From NCBI GenBank assembly GCA_934316545.1, contig CAKRDT010000007.1, positions 1-64,000 of the forward strand: 64,000 nucleotides of DNA, read 5' to 3'. The DNA is from an uncultured Agathobacter sp. (GTDB lineage: Bacteria > Bacillota > Clostridia > Lachnospirales > Lachnospiraceae). The notes under the pieces were generated by a model. That model had not been told where the DNA came from and made no database searches. It saw nothing but the letters and a program-made list of their open reading frames with translations. Below are positions 21,014-30,332 of the stretch, in pieces. Positions within the stretch are counted from its first letter, which is position 1. Each line of letters opens with the position of its first letter. Position numbers and translations under genes: made by a program.

Positions 21014-22054
21014 ATGAGAGAGGTATTGATAGAGGATTTTAAGCAGCTTACGGAACGTAATATTCCGTGGAATGAGCTGCGTGACAAAACATTTTTGATC
21101 ACAGGCGCAACGGGACTGGTCGGTTCATTGCTGGTAAGATGTCTGTTATATGCCAATGAGACCATAAATCTGAATGCAAAGGTATATGCTGTTGTGCGTA
21201 ATACCGATAAAGCCGATCGTATTTTTGAAGATGAAAAAACGGATGCGCTTTCTTACATCGTGGCAGATCTGGCAACGGAGAAAGTATGTTGTGAGGGCGA
21301 ATGCGATTATATCATCCATGCGGCAGCAGTTACGGCTTCTAAGCTTATGGTATCCGATCCGGTAGGAACCATTCGTACTTCGATTGACGGAACAGAGAAG
21401 ATGCTGCAGCTTGCAGTTGAAAAAAAAGTGAGAGCATTTATTTACATTTCTTCTATGGAGATTTACGGACAGCCGAAGACCGAAGGAAAGACAGCAGAAA
21501 AAGATCTGGGATATGTCGATATCGAGACGGTTCGCAGCTGCTATCCGGAAGGTAAACGTATGTGTGAGTGTATGTGTACCGCATATGCGGCGCAGTATGG
21601 AGTGAATGTGATCAGCGCAAGACTGGCTCAGACTTTTGGAGCGGGAATTCTTCCTACAGAAAACCGTGTATTTGCACAGTTTGCAAGAAGTGCAGTCAAT
21701 GGAGAGAATATTGTCCTGCATACGACCGGAGAATCGGAAGGAAATTATGTATATACGGCAGATGCGATCGCTGCGATACTGACGCTTCTGGTGAAGGGCG
21801 CAGCAGGGGAAGCATACAATATTGCAAACGAGGAGAGTCATATTACGATCCGCAATATGGCAGAGCTTGTTGCAAAAGAGATCGCCGGAAGCAAGATTCA
21901 GGCTGTGATCGATATCCCAGAAGACAGTGCATCTTTGGGGTATGCACCACCGGTAAAAATGTGGCTGGACGCATCAAAGATGCGTGCGCTTGGATGGAAA
22001 CCGGAGGTTGGATTGGTAGATGCGTACAAGCGCATGATTCGCTGGATGGAGTAA
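21014..22054 (+). CDS. NAD-dependent epimerase/dehydratase (SDR)
   Basis: 346 residues of the extended short-chain dehydrogenase type. The nucleotide-binding loop is TGATGLVGS near residue 31. The catalytic serine lies in YISSMEIYG, and the Tyr-x3-Lys pair in YPEGKRMCE. These enzymes epimerise, reduce or dehydrate nucleotide sugars. The position directly after the cytidylyltransferase suggests action on the same CDP-linked substrate or on a parallel nucleotide sugar for the polymer. The exact reaction cannot be read. The start is supported by AAGGAG upstream of the ATG. Confidence 0.88.
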   Translation: MREVLIEDFKQLTERNIPWNELRDKTFLITGATGLVGSLLVRCLLYANETINLNAKVYAVVRNTDKADRIFEDEKTDALSYIVADLATEKVCCEGECDYIIHAAAVTASKLMVSDPVGTIRTSIDGTEKMLQLAVEKKVRAFIYISSMEIYGQPKTEGKTAEKDLGYVDIETVRSCYPEGKRMCECMCTAYAAQYGVNVISARLAQTFGAGILPTENRVFAQFARSAVNGENIVLHTTGESEGNYVYTADAIAAILTLLVKGAAGEAYNIANEESHITIRNMAELVAKEIAGSKIQAVIDIPEDSASLGYAPPVKMWLDASKMRALGWKPEVGLVDAYKRMIRWME

Positions 22055-22072
22055 AAGACATAGGAGACAGAT

Positions 22073-23800
22073 ATGAAGATAGGATTGATTTCGATCAATA
22101 TGCATACCAAATCGTTGAACTTTGCATGCCCGATTCACAGTTGGGCGTTTCAGCGTTTTTTACAGATGCATGGCATTGAGTCAAAAGTTATTGATTATAC
22201 CCCTAATTATAACGATGATTTTCCTGCGAGAGAGCCTGCTTCTTACTATGAGAAAAAGTATAATGAGTTGTTGGAAAAGGAACCGCAGACAGAAGAAGGG
22301 ATTCGAGACCGGGAAATAAAACTTCGACAGTATAAATTCAAGTGGGAAGGGTACGCAGCACTACATGATGAACGCTGTGAACGTTTTGACAAATTTGAAG
22401 ATTTTGTGCAGACCTACTATGATAAGACGGACGAAGCATATGATGAAGTAAAGCTGGATTTGGTTGACAGTGGATTTGACTGTTATATTTGTGTGACGGA
22501 TGTTATTTGGTCCTGTGATGAGTATTGGGGATTCGATAGAGGATTCCTGCTGGATTGCAAGACCATGGAAAACAAATGGAAGATTTCATATGCTGCCAGC
22601 CGGGGGGTGCCGAAGTCGATACCGAAATATGAAGAAGAATATTTTGCGCGTGCAGTTTCTGATATTGATTTTATTTCTGTTCGGGAAAAAAGCCTTGGAG
22701 ATTATGTGCACAGTCTGTTACCAGAAAAACAGGTGACAACGGTGATCGATCCGGTGCTCTTATTACCTGTTGAAGAGTATGAAAATATTTTGATCAGACC
22801 AAAGATCGAGAATTATATTGTTGTATATTATGCGATGGAGCGACCAAAAGAATTATTTGATATGGCGATTCGATATGCCAAGACACACAATGTTCGAATT
22901 GTTGAATTGACACATTTGCCTATCGAAGGTGGAATGGTACAGGATAAGGATGTCGAAGTAATTCAGGATTTTGCAGCAGGTCCGGAAGAATGGCTGGGTT
23001 ATTTGAAATATGCAGATTGCATTTTTACAAATTCGTTTCATGCGACCTGTTTTAGCATTCTGTTTCATAAGAAATTCTTCAACAGCAAGCGAAATGGTGA
23101 TAAATTGAGTAATTTATTGGAAACCTTTGAACTTACGGATCGTACGTTTGATGAATTACGTAAAGGATTTGCGGATAGAGCTGCTCAAAAAGGATTGCGC
23201 AGATATTATCACAGTGCACGAATTTTTCTCGGAATGGAAAAAAGACCTTTTGATCGAGAAATCAATTATCGAAACGTTGAAAGGCTTTTAACTCAAGAAA
23301 GACAAAAGTCAGGTGAGTTTATTCTGTCGGCTATTGCCTACGCTGAACAACATCCAAGACCTCACACAGACTACGATGCCGTGCGTAAAAATATGAAGAT
23401 GGATTTCGCTTATTATGGAAATTCGACGGAAGCGGTTTGGACTGGCGGGGAAATTAATACTACATCGGAAGAACTTAGAACGATCTCAAATGGAAAGATC
23501 GAGTATCGCCAGCATAACTTCCAAAATAGCGGAGAGATAATGTCTCGTTTTGATCTGTTCAGAAGAGATGGATATTCGTTAGAGGGATGGTACATACGTA
23601 TCAGAGTCAAGCACAATTGGTATTGGGTAAATACAGACGGAGGGATTGTTCCAAGGGATCAGGATCATAAACCTTCTATGGATCGTGAACACATGCTTGT
23701 TAAACCAGGAATGAAAATTCCATATGTGCCGATTCCTATGATTTCTGTAATGATAGCAGACGCAGTTTGGAAGAAAATTGAGAAAGAAGAAAATAAATGA
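22073..23800 (+). CDS. Polysaccharide pyruvyl transferase family protein
   Basis: 575 residues. Residues from about 1 to 370 match the polysaccharide pyruvyl transferase (CsaB-like) family: an N-terminal IGLISINMHTKSLNFACP, VIDPVLLLP in the centre, and YADCIFTNSFHATCFSILF, which carries the conserved SxHxxxF-type motif. The family adds pyruvate ketals to sugars, often creating binding sites for wall proteins. The C-terminal 180 residues form an extra region of unknown role (EYRQHNFQNSG, WYIRIRVKHNWYWVNTDGG). The stop codon overlaps the start of the beta-helix gene (ATGA), so the two are translationally coupled. Confidence 0.85.
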   Translation: MKIGLISINMHTKSLNFACPIHSWAFQRFLQMHGIESKVIDYTPNYNDDFPAREPASYYEKKYNELLEKEPQTEEGIRDREIKLRQYKFKWEGYAALHDERCERFDKFEDFVQTYYDKTDEAYDEVKLDLVDSGFDCYICVTDVIWSCDEYWGFDRGFLLDCKTMENKWKISYAASRGVPKSIPKYEEEYFARAVSDIDFISVREKSLGDYVHSLLPEKQVTTVIDPVLLLPVEEYENILIRPKIENYIVVYYAMERPKELFDMAIRYAKTHNVRIVELTHLPIEGGMVQDKDVEVIQDFAAGPEEWLGYLKYADCIFTNSFHATCFSILFHKKFFNSKRNGDKLSNLLETFELTDRTFDELRKGFADRAAQKGLRRYYHSARIFLGMEKRPFDREINYRNVERLLTQERQKSGEFILSAIAYAEQHPRPHTDYDAVRKNMKMDFAYYGNSTEAVWTGGEINTTSEELRTISNGKIEYRQHNFQNSGEIMSRFDLFRRDGYSLEGWYIRIRVKHNWYWVNTDGGIVPRDQDHKPSMDREHMLVKPGMKIPYVPIPMISVMIADAVWKKIEKEENK

Positions 23801-25410
23801 AAAGATCAAGCAAGAAGATAATTTGGTTATTATTGGTTGCAATATTGTTATTCTCTACACAAACGATTTCCGCAAAAGCGGCTTCAGATGTTAAATTGTA
23901 TACGGTTAAAGGGCATACGATTACTGTTAAAGCAAAAAAAGGAAAAGATATTTCAAAACCATTGAATGCTGCATTAAGGGCTGCGTCTAAAAAGGCAGGC
24001 AAGAAGAACATTTATACAGTCAGGGTTCCGAAGGGAAACTATCTGGTTAAAGACGTAATTCATTTATATGGTAATGTATGTTTAAATCTTACAGGTTCGA
24101 CGTTAAAGTGCAGTATGTCATCTGGAAATATGCTCCTTTTAGGAGACAGTCAGATTAATGAGAATGCAAAAAAAATGAAGGGATATGGAACCATTCAGAA
24201 TATAAAGGTGCTTGGAGGTACTTTTCAGGGAAATCGCAAAAATACCTCTTCTCTGATTCGTGCAGCGCATAGTAAAAATGTGACATTTGATGATTGCACT
24301 TTAACGGGAGGCGGATGTGCTCATCAGATGGAGGTTGCGGCAATTGATGGATTTACGGTTAAAAATTGTACATTTAAGGATATGCCGGGGAATGGGTCAG
24401 GAGAGAAGCAGGAGGCACTTCAGTTAGATATTCCATGTGGAGAATATATCTTTCCAGGAACATATCTGGATGGAACGCCAATGAAACATGTAAAGGTTAG
24501 CGGTTGTACTTTTAAAAATGTTCCAAGAGGTGTTGGCAGCCATAGTATGATAGTTGGAGTATATTTTGATGATGTTGTGATTGAAAATAATTCTTTCACA
24601 AATGTCGCAGAAGAAGCAATCGTTTGTCTCGGATATCGAAAGTGTAAAGTTAAGAACAACGAAATTAAGAACTGTGGTGCAGGAATTTTGTTCCAATATT
24701 TTAAACCCAATGTTCAATCGGTATATAAAAGTGTATTTGACGGAAAGAAGAAGGTTGATTATTCTGTTGCCTATGATGCGGATGCAGAAATTGCCGAAAA
24801 CAATATTATTATAACTCCATCAAGTGAAGTAGATAAATCAGTTGGAATTAAAGTGTATGGGTTTAATCTCACGAAGGATACGAATGCAGTTGGTCATGGT
24901 TCTCATGACCTGATTCCCAAAAACAATTATTATGTTAGTGGCGTTACGGTATCAAATAATAAAATCACAACTTGTGGGCATGGCATTCAATTCTTTGATG
25001 TAAAGGATTCTGCAATCAAAGAAAATACAATTGTATGTAATGGCAAGGGAGATTATGATGGCATTTTTGTAGAATTTCAAAGTGAGGGCATTGAAGTGAT
25101 GGGCAATGAGATTACGGATGCTCCACGTTATGGAATTTGTTTCCAAGGGGAAAGTAATGCTCATGCAATTACAGACAATAAGGTTAGTATGGCTGGAAAA
25201 TATGGAATATATCTATACAATGGAGCAAGTGCATCGGGAGCAATCTCGGGAAATACTGTAAGCTATGCAAAGAATGCTGGTATTTTCTTGAATAAAAACA
25301 GTAGTGCAGGAAGTATTACTGGGAACCATGTGACTGCATCAGGAAGGGGCATTTATACATATCAGAATTCAGCTATATTGGGAGAGTGCTCTGGTAATAC
25401 AATTGATTAA
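23797..25410 (+). CDS. Secreted right-handed parallel beta-helix protein
   Basis: 537 residues. A clear signal peptide (basic KRSSKK, hydrophobic IIWLLLVAILLFS, cleavage after AKA near residue 27) shows export. The rest consists of repeating short strands with N-N ladders typical of pectate-lyase-like beta-helices (VKNCTFKD, IENNSFTN, VKNNEIKN, ISGNTVSY, ITGNHVTA). Such folds act on or bind polysaccharides. No catalytic residues can be assigned by eye. It has no membrane or wall anchor. The four-base overlap with the pyruvyl transferase ties its production to polymer synthesis; it could be a lyase, epimerase or binding protein for that polymer. Confidence 0.87.
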   Translation: MKRSSKKIIWLLLVAILLFSTQTISAKAASDVKLYTVKGHTITVKAKKGKDISKPLNAALRAASKKAGKKNIYTVRVPKGNYLVKDVIHLYGNVCLNLTGSTLKCSMSSGNMLLLGDSQINENAKKMKGYGTIQNIKVLGGTFQGNRKNTSSLIRAAHSKNVTFDDCTLTGGGCAHQMEVAAIDGFTVKNCTFKDMPGNGSGEKQEALQLDIPCGEYIFPGTYLDGTPMKHVKVSGCTFKNVPRGVGSHSMIVGVYFDDVVIENNSFTNVAEEAIVCLGYRKCKVKNNEIKNCGAGILFQYFKPNVQSVYKSVFDGKKKVDYSVAYDADAEIAENNIIITPSSEVDKSVGIKVYGFNLTKDTNAVGHGSHDLIPKNNYYVSGVTVSNNKITTCGHGIQFFDVKDSAIKENTIVCNGKGDYDGIFVEFQSEGIEVMGNEITDAPRYGICFQGESNAHAITDNKVSMAGKYGIYLYNGASASGAISGNTVSYAKNAGIFLNKNSSAGSITGNHVTASGRGIYTYQNSAILGECSGNTID

Positions 25411-25451
25411 ATCAAAATATGTCCTGAATAAAAAGGAACAAAAGAAATGAA

Positions 25452-25492
25452 AAGGGCTGCAACAGAAAGATGTTGCAGCCCTTAATTATCTT
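25452..25492. terminator. Bidirectional terminator between convergent genes
   Basis: aagggctgcaaca (25452-25464) and its perfect complement (25471-25483) form a 13-base-pair stem with a six-base loop. T-rich sequence follows on the plus strand, and A-rich sequence precedes it, which would serve the minus-strand gene. Confidence 0.88.
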
Positions 25493-27390
25493 TTTTGTTT
25501 TGTTAGTTTCTTGACTACGCCACTCGGTTTACAATAGTATTTTTGCCCTTTCCACCTGATCTTGTGGTCGCGAACAAGTTTGCCTGATTTTCCGAAGTAA
25601 TAGTTGTACTTTCCTATTTTGACCATAGTGCTTTTTTTCATAACACCATAACGATCAAAATAATATTTTGCTCCATTGATAGATAAGGTATCATCGATTA
25701 ATAGAGAGCCATCTTCATAGACTGCATAAGTCTTATTTTTAAAATTAACCAATTGATATTCTTCTTCGTTATCAGGTCGAATGAGTAATCCTTCTTTTGA
25801 AAAGATATAGTAATCACCATCAATTTCTGTTATATGGTTTCGAACCATTTTTCCAGATACATCGAAATAGTATGTGTCAACAAGTTCTTCATCTGTATTT
25901 TCATTTGACGCGTCTTCGTTGGAACTGAATTCTGTATCCGTGGATACATCGTTGGATGAATCTGGGGTTCGGGCTACATCATACCACTCATCATAAAGAA
26001 AGGTATCTTCCGGAGTGAGCGCATAATAATTTGAACCGATACGTTTAAATATAATCTCATTCGTTCCATTTATCATTTTACATCCATTGGAACGGAAATA
26101 ATACTTGTCTCCTCCAATATTGGTAAAGCCCTTTGCCATATAGGCAAATTTTTCATCAGATGATAACCGATAGAAGCGTCGACCTTCATCATAGGTTCTC
26201 CAACCTAAATAGTTCCCGGTTGTTGATGAAAATTTTCCGTATTCCATACGACCGGTTTCATTAAAATAGAAATAATGACCGTCAATATAATGAATACCCG
26301 TAATCGGTTGCCCATCTTCATAATAGTACATGTTATGGTCTCTGTTAAAACCATCTTCACCATAAACAGAAATCCATTTATTGACTTTGGTTTTTGATGA
26401 AATGGTTGTCCCTTGATACAAAGTGATTTCATCGTTTTTAATGTGGTAGATCATCGTTTTTTTCTCTGTTGCTGGCAAGTAACACATTCCGTATTTGGTG
26501 GCACGCGTGGCAGAAGCATAGGTTTTCCAATGTCCGGTATCCTCATTTATTCCGGTGAAACTTGAGTTGGATGCGAAGGAATAGGTCGGACGAATCGCTT
26601 TTAACAATTCGGCTGAGTTACCGGAACTGATCCCATGGTGTGATAGCTTCATTATATCGCATTTTAATTCGTTTCCGTACTGTTGTAAAAGATAATTGGC
26701 TTCATCAGACATACAATCACCGGCGGTAAAGTAGCGGGTCGATCCACATGTGAAAATTGCTGCAAGGGAACAGTTATTCTCATAGTAGGTGTATATAGAA
26801 GCTCCGGATTCGGTTAAGGTACTTCCTGGTGTTGTGGCATATTTCGCGGGCGTAAAAGAAGTTGTGTAAAGAGGACCGATAATTTGTCCATCAGCATCGC
26901 CAACTTTAACATGATCACCTACATTGAGATAGACAATTTGACTATTATTTCGTGATAAAATGTAATTTTGCAGGCGAGTGTATCTTCGTTGGTTGTTTAA
27001 AGAATAAGGTGATAAGGACGGATCTGCAAGATACAGGGTGTCTACATGAATATTTGCAGCTTCCAATTGCTTTAAACCAGCAAGAAGGTTGTTTGAAGAT
27101 CCACCAATATGATCCTTGTGAAGATGGCTGAACATCACATCAATGTTTGTAGCACCAATGGCGACCAGCTGCTTTATAATTGCTGTAACATGAGAAGCAG
27201 TTCCCATATCGATCAGTAGATAATGATCTTTGGATTCTAGTAGTACAGAATCGCCCTTGTCTGTCCCCGGCAGATACATGGCATAGATATTTAATTCTGT
27301 GTCTAGTGTACCGGCATAAACTTCTTGTGAGGGGAAAAAGGTAAAAAATATTGAAAAAATAAGTAATATAGTTAATATTTTTTTACGCAT
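25486..27390 (-). CDS. Secreted metallo-beta-lactamase-fold hydrolase with wall-binding repeats (Pce-like)
   Basis: 634 residues. A signal peptide ends near residue 26. A metallo-beta-lactamase domain follows (about 30-330), with the metal motif SHLHKDHIGG (His89, His91, Asp93, His94), Asp225 in TAGDCM and His251-His252 in SHHG. From about 345 to the end are aromatic-glycine repeats of the choline/cell-wall-binding type, such as IDGHYFYFNETGRMEYG and GDKYYFRSNGCKM, interrupted by a Ser/Asp/Glu-rich linker near 475-510. The same architecture is found in pneumococcal Pce (CbpE), a teichoic acid phosphocholine esterase. It faces the LicD-containing operon. The substrate is inferred, not shown. 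Confidence 0.85.
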   Translation of the reverse strand: MRKKILTILLIFSIFFTFFPSQEVYAGTLDTELNIYAMYLPGTDKGDSVLLESKDHYLLIDMGTASHVTAIIKQLVAIGATNIDVMFSHLHKDHIGGSSNNLLAGLKQLEAANIHVDTLYLADPSLSPYSLNNQRRYTRLQNYILSRNNSQIVYLNVGDHVKVGDADGQIIGPLYTTSFTPAKYATTPGSTLTESGASIYTYYENNCSLAAIFTCGSTRYFTAGDCMSDEANYLLQQYGNELKCDIMKLSHHGISSGNSAELLKAIRPTYSFASNSSFTGINEDTGHWKTYASATRATKYGMCYLPATEKKTMIYHIKNDEITLYQGTTISSKTKVNKWISVYGEDGFNRDHNMYYYEDGQPITGIHYIDGHYFYFNETGRMEYGKFSSTTGNYLGWRTYDEGRRFYRLSSDEKFAYMAKGFTNIGGDKYYFRSNGCKMINGTNEIIFKRIGSNYYALTPEDTFLYDEWYDVARTPDSSNDVSTDTEFSSNEDASNENTDEELVDTYYFDVSGKMVRNHITEIDGDYYIFSKEGLLIRPDNEEEYQLVNFKNKTYAVYEDGSLLIDDTLSINGAKYYFDRYGVMKKSTMVKIGKYNYYFGKSGKLVRDHKIRWKGQKYYCKPSGVVKKLTKQKR

Positions 27391-27434
27391 ATATTCGCCT
27401 TCCTGTTTTTTATAATATCATACATAAAAGAGAT

Positions 27435-27440
27435 TATACC
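27435..27440 (-). promoter_or_regulatory. Minus-strand -10 element for the Pce-like gene
   Basis: On the minus strand, tataat is preceded by a TGn extension (tgg) 45 bases before the start codon. The -35 region is poor, as is common with extended -10 promoters. Confidence 0.5.
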
Positions 27441-27515
27441 ACATATTAGGATGTAAGGTATGACATCTTTTTATTTTTGAAATGCAATTTTTTGGATGAA
27501 TTCGTTGAAACATAG

Positions 27516-27544
27516 TGGACAGTAAGTTATTACGGTGCTATGAT
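27516..27544 (+). promoter_or_regulatory. Promoter of the LCP ligase gene
   Basis: tggaca (27516-27521) and tatgat (27539-27544) are exactly 17 bases apart, with a TGn extension before the -10 box. The start codon is 38 bases downstream. Confidence 0.7.
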
Positions 27545-27581
27545 AAAATTTATATTTACGTATATAAAAGAGAGAGAACCT

Positions 27582-29123
27582 ATGAAAAAACAAAAGAGCA
27601 AATGGAAAATTGCGGCAGGGATCATACTGATCTGCCAGTTGATCGTATCAATTATTACTGGTGGCATTCTTGTCTGGCTGAACATGTTACCAACGAAATA
27701 TACGCTGTTAGTTGTTTTAATTCTTGTGTGGCTTTTGACAATTGTTTATTATTTTTTTTGTTCGAAGGTTAAGAAGAAAAAGGGGAAGAAATTAACTGCC
27801 AAAAAGAAAAAACAAAAACTGTATGTAAAAAGAAGTATCGGTTGCGTGATTTCGGCGATGACGATGGCTCTTTGCATTGCAGCATCCTCTATGATGTGGC
27901 AGGCGGGGAATGCAATTTCCAATATTACGGATCATGTAGTTGTGACAGACACGGTATCGGTATATGCTCTTGCGGATAATCCGGCAGAATCGGTTGCGGA
28001 TATCAAAGATGGTATATTTGCAATTACGCAGAATTACGATTTCGAGCATACAAAGACGACAATTGACAAAATCAATGAGAATCTCGGCATGGAGATTAAA
28101 ACACAGAGCTTTGATACGGTATTTGATATGGTAGATGCTTTATATGCAGGCAATGTGGATGCCATCATATTGAATGCAGCTTATGTGGATGTGATCGAGA
28201 GTCAGGATGATTATAAGGAGTTTTCGGATAAGACGAAGACGTTATACGACCATGAAGTACAATCAACTGTGGTAAAAGATAATACGGATACGACTAAGAA
28301 TATTACACAGGATCCGTTTGTTGTTTATGTCAGTGGCTCTGATACCAGAAATCTGAAACTCGCGACCAGTCGAAGCGATGTCAATATTCTTGCTGTTGTT
28401 AATCCAAAGACTAAGCAGGTGCTGCTTTTGAATACGCCGCGTGATTATTACGTGCAGACCACGGTGAGTGGAGAGATGCGTGATAAACTGACACATTGCG
28501 GAGTCTATGGAATTGATTGTTCTATGGGAACATTGGGTAATCTGTATCAGGAGAATGTGGATTACTATGTACAGATCAATTTTAATGGATTTTCGACAAT
28601 GATCGATGCGATTGGCGGAATCACGATTGATTCGGAAAAATCGTTCCGCACGAGTGAGGGCGGATATTATATCAGTCAGGGAACCAATCAGTTGAATGGA
28701 ACGGTTGCTTTGTCTTATGTAAGAGAACGTAAGGCGTTTGCGGACGGTGATAATGCAAGAGGCCGTCATCAGATGCAGGCAATCGAGGCGATCATTCAGA
28801 AGGTTTCTTCCGGAACAACAGTACTGAACAATTATTCTGCAATCTTAAACAGCATGGAAGGAATGTTTACAACAAATATGAGTTCTTCCGACATTTCGGC
28901 ATTGGTAAGAATGCAGCTTTCGGATATGGCATCGTGGAATGTAAAATCGTTTGCAGTATCGGGACAGGGAAGCTCCCAGAAGACCTATTCGATGCCAACG
29001 AAACGCAGCTATGTTATGTATCCGGATGAGACACAGATTAATTATGCAAGAATTCTTGTAGATAAAGTAATCGATGGCGTTATTCTTTCAGATGAAGATA
29101 TGACGATGCCAACGTTGCAATAA
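27582..29123 (+). CDS. LytR-CpsA-Psr (LCP) family glycopolymer ligase with extra extracytoplasmic domain
   Basis: 513 residues. LCP enzymes attach lipid-linked polymers to peptidoglycan outside the membrane. Three N-terminal hydrophobic segments (about 12-35, 42-62, 85-110) are followed by a roughly 120-residue domain resembling a small substrate-binding lobe (ISQNYDF-type helices, AGNVDAIILNAAYVDVI). The LCP domain runs from about 245 and has SGSDTR, ILAVVNPKTKQVLLLNTPRDYYV, INFNGFSTMIDAIGGI, YVRERKAFADGDNARGRHQ and a C-terminal YPDETQINYARI. The start at 27582 follows a GAGAG site. It is a plausible partner of the 13-25 kb polymer operon. Confidence 0.92.
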   Translation: MKKQKSKWKIAAGIILICQLIVSIITGGILVWLNMLPTKYTLLVVLILVWLLTIVYYFFCSKVKKKKGKKLTAKKKKQKLYVKRSIGCVISAMTMALCIAASSMMWQAGNAISNITDHVVVTDTVSVYALADNPAESVADIKDGIFAITQNYDFEHTKTTIDKINENLGMEIKTQSFDTVFDMVDALYAGNVDAIILNAAYVDVIESQDDYKEFSDKTKTLYDHEVQSTVVKDNTDTTKNITQDPFVVYVSGSDTRNLKLATSRSDVNILAVVNPKTKQVLLLNTPRDYYVQTTVSGEMRDKLTHCGVYGIDCSMGTLGNLYQENVDYYVQINFNGFSTMIDAIGGITIDSEKSFRTSEGGYYISQGTNQLNGTVALSYVRERKAFADGDNARGRHQMQAIEAIIQKVSSGTTVLNNYSAILNSMEGMFTTNMSSSDISALVRMQLSDMASWNVKSFAVSGQGSSQKTYSMPTKRSYVMYPDETQINYARILVDKVIDGVILSDEDMTMPTLQ

Positions 29124-29135
29124 GTTTATGCAGTA

Positions 29136-29163
29136 ATAGGGCACGAATGTGTCCTATTATGTT
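29136..29163 (+). terminator. Weak hairpin terminator after the LCP gene
   Basis: taataggg-cac pairs with gtg-tcctatta around a short loop, followed by tgtttta. The T tract is short. Confidence 0.45.
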
Positions 29164-29194
29164 TTAGATATAATGGTAGAAAGAAGACAAAAAG

Positions 29195-30253
29195 ATGCAG
29201 GCAAGAACAATTAAAAATGGTAAATTCCGGTTGGAGTCACTCAGCGAATACAGGGGTGAGATTTACGGAATCAGTATATTCTGGGTTATGCTATTTCACA
29301 TGAAAGAAAGCCATTATTTTCCAACGATAAAGGGGAGCAGTCTATATCATGCCTTGATGGAATTTGTGGGCATGGGAAATATGGGCGTGGACATCTTCCT
29401 GTTTTTATCCGGAATCTGTTTATATTTTTCTTTTACAAAAAATCCGGATTTCTATGCATTTATAAAAAAACGCATTGCAAGAATTGCATATCCTGTATGT
29501 TTTACAAGTATGTTGCTTTGGCTGCAATATCTTATGATGCATAGAATTTCAATATGGGGATTTGTGAATCGTGTGTTCCTATTACAATATTGGATTGATA
29601 GTGACAGGCAGGTTTGGTATGTATCACTATTGTTGATTCTGTATTTTGTATATCCATATATTTATCGATTCTTTTTTGAAAAAAACAATATTATATCTTC
29701 GGTTTGTCGAACTACGGGTCTGATTTTGATTATTGTAATAATTACAGCAGGAATTCATTTTGAATATCCTCGACTGTATCAGGCGATTGATTTAGCTTTG
29801 CCGAGAGTACCTGTTTTTCTTACAGGATGCATTTGCGGAAAATTCGTTTATGAAAAAAGGCATATTCCATTTATGATTCCGCTTGTGACAATTGTGTTAT
29901 TTGTCGCATCCTATGTCGTTACGAATAAGATGCATATGTATCATGGTCTGTTGCAGCGCTACATATATTGGTGCGGAGGCGTAGCGGCAGCATTCTTTCT
30001 TGTTATTGTACTGTCTTGCACACCGAAGTGCTTGCGCAGTATATGTTGCAAGTGGGGTGCAATTTCATTGGAAATTTATTTGGCGCATATTGTTATTCGA
30101 AGAGAATTGGGTACGCAATTTGCAAAAACGTATCTAGGATTGCCATGGTGGGGCAATGTTCTCATTATTTTTGGTGGTGCATATATATGGGCCAGGTTTG
30201 TGGCGTGGTGTGTCACAAAAGCTCAGGCTTTAAAATTGAAATCTTCTTTGTGA
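29195..30253 (+). CDS. Acyltransferase family 3 membrane protein
   Basis: 352 residues with about ten membrane helices. The N-terminal region (YRGEIYGISIFWVMLFHM) carries the conserved RExxG-like/His positions of the OatA/NodX acyltransferase-3 family, and GVDIFLFLSGICLYFSF follows. Such proteins transfer acetyl or other acyl groups to surface sugars. Position between an LCP ligase and surface proteins suggests wall-polymer O-acylation. A -10-like tataat lies at 29169-29174 without a convincing -35 box. Confidence 0.85.
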   Translation: MQARTIKNGKFRLESLSEYRGEIYGISIFWVMLFHMKESHYFPTIKGSSLYHALMEFVGMGNMGVDIFLFLSGICLYFSFTKNPDFYAFIKKRIARIAYPVCFTSMLLWLQYLMMHRISIWGFVNRVFLLQYWIDSDRQVWYVSLLLILYFVYPYIYRFFFEKNNIISSVCRTTGLILIIVIITAGIHFEYPRLYQAIDLALPRVPVFLTGCICGKFVYEKRHIPFMIPLVTIVLFVASYVVTNKMHMYHGLLQRYIYWCGGVAAAFFLVIVLSCTPKCLRSICCKWGAISLEIYLAHIVIRRELGTQFAKTYLGLPWWGNVLIIFGGAYIWARFVAWCVTKAQALKLKSSL

Positions 30254-30257
30254 CGGG

Positions 30258-30286
30258 TTGTTTGTGTGAAAGAAGTACGATATAAT
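30258..30286 (+). promoter_or_regulatory. Promoter of the LRR/BIG2 surface protein gene
   Basis: ttgttt (30258-30263) and tataat (30281-30286) are 17 bases apart, 46 bases before the GTG start. Confidence 0.65.
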
Positions 30287-30332
30287 ATGTTTAAATTGAT
30301 CTCATTGGCAATATTGATGGGAGGAAACACAA

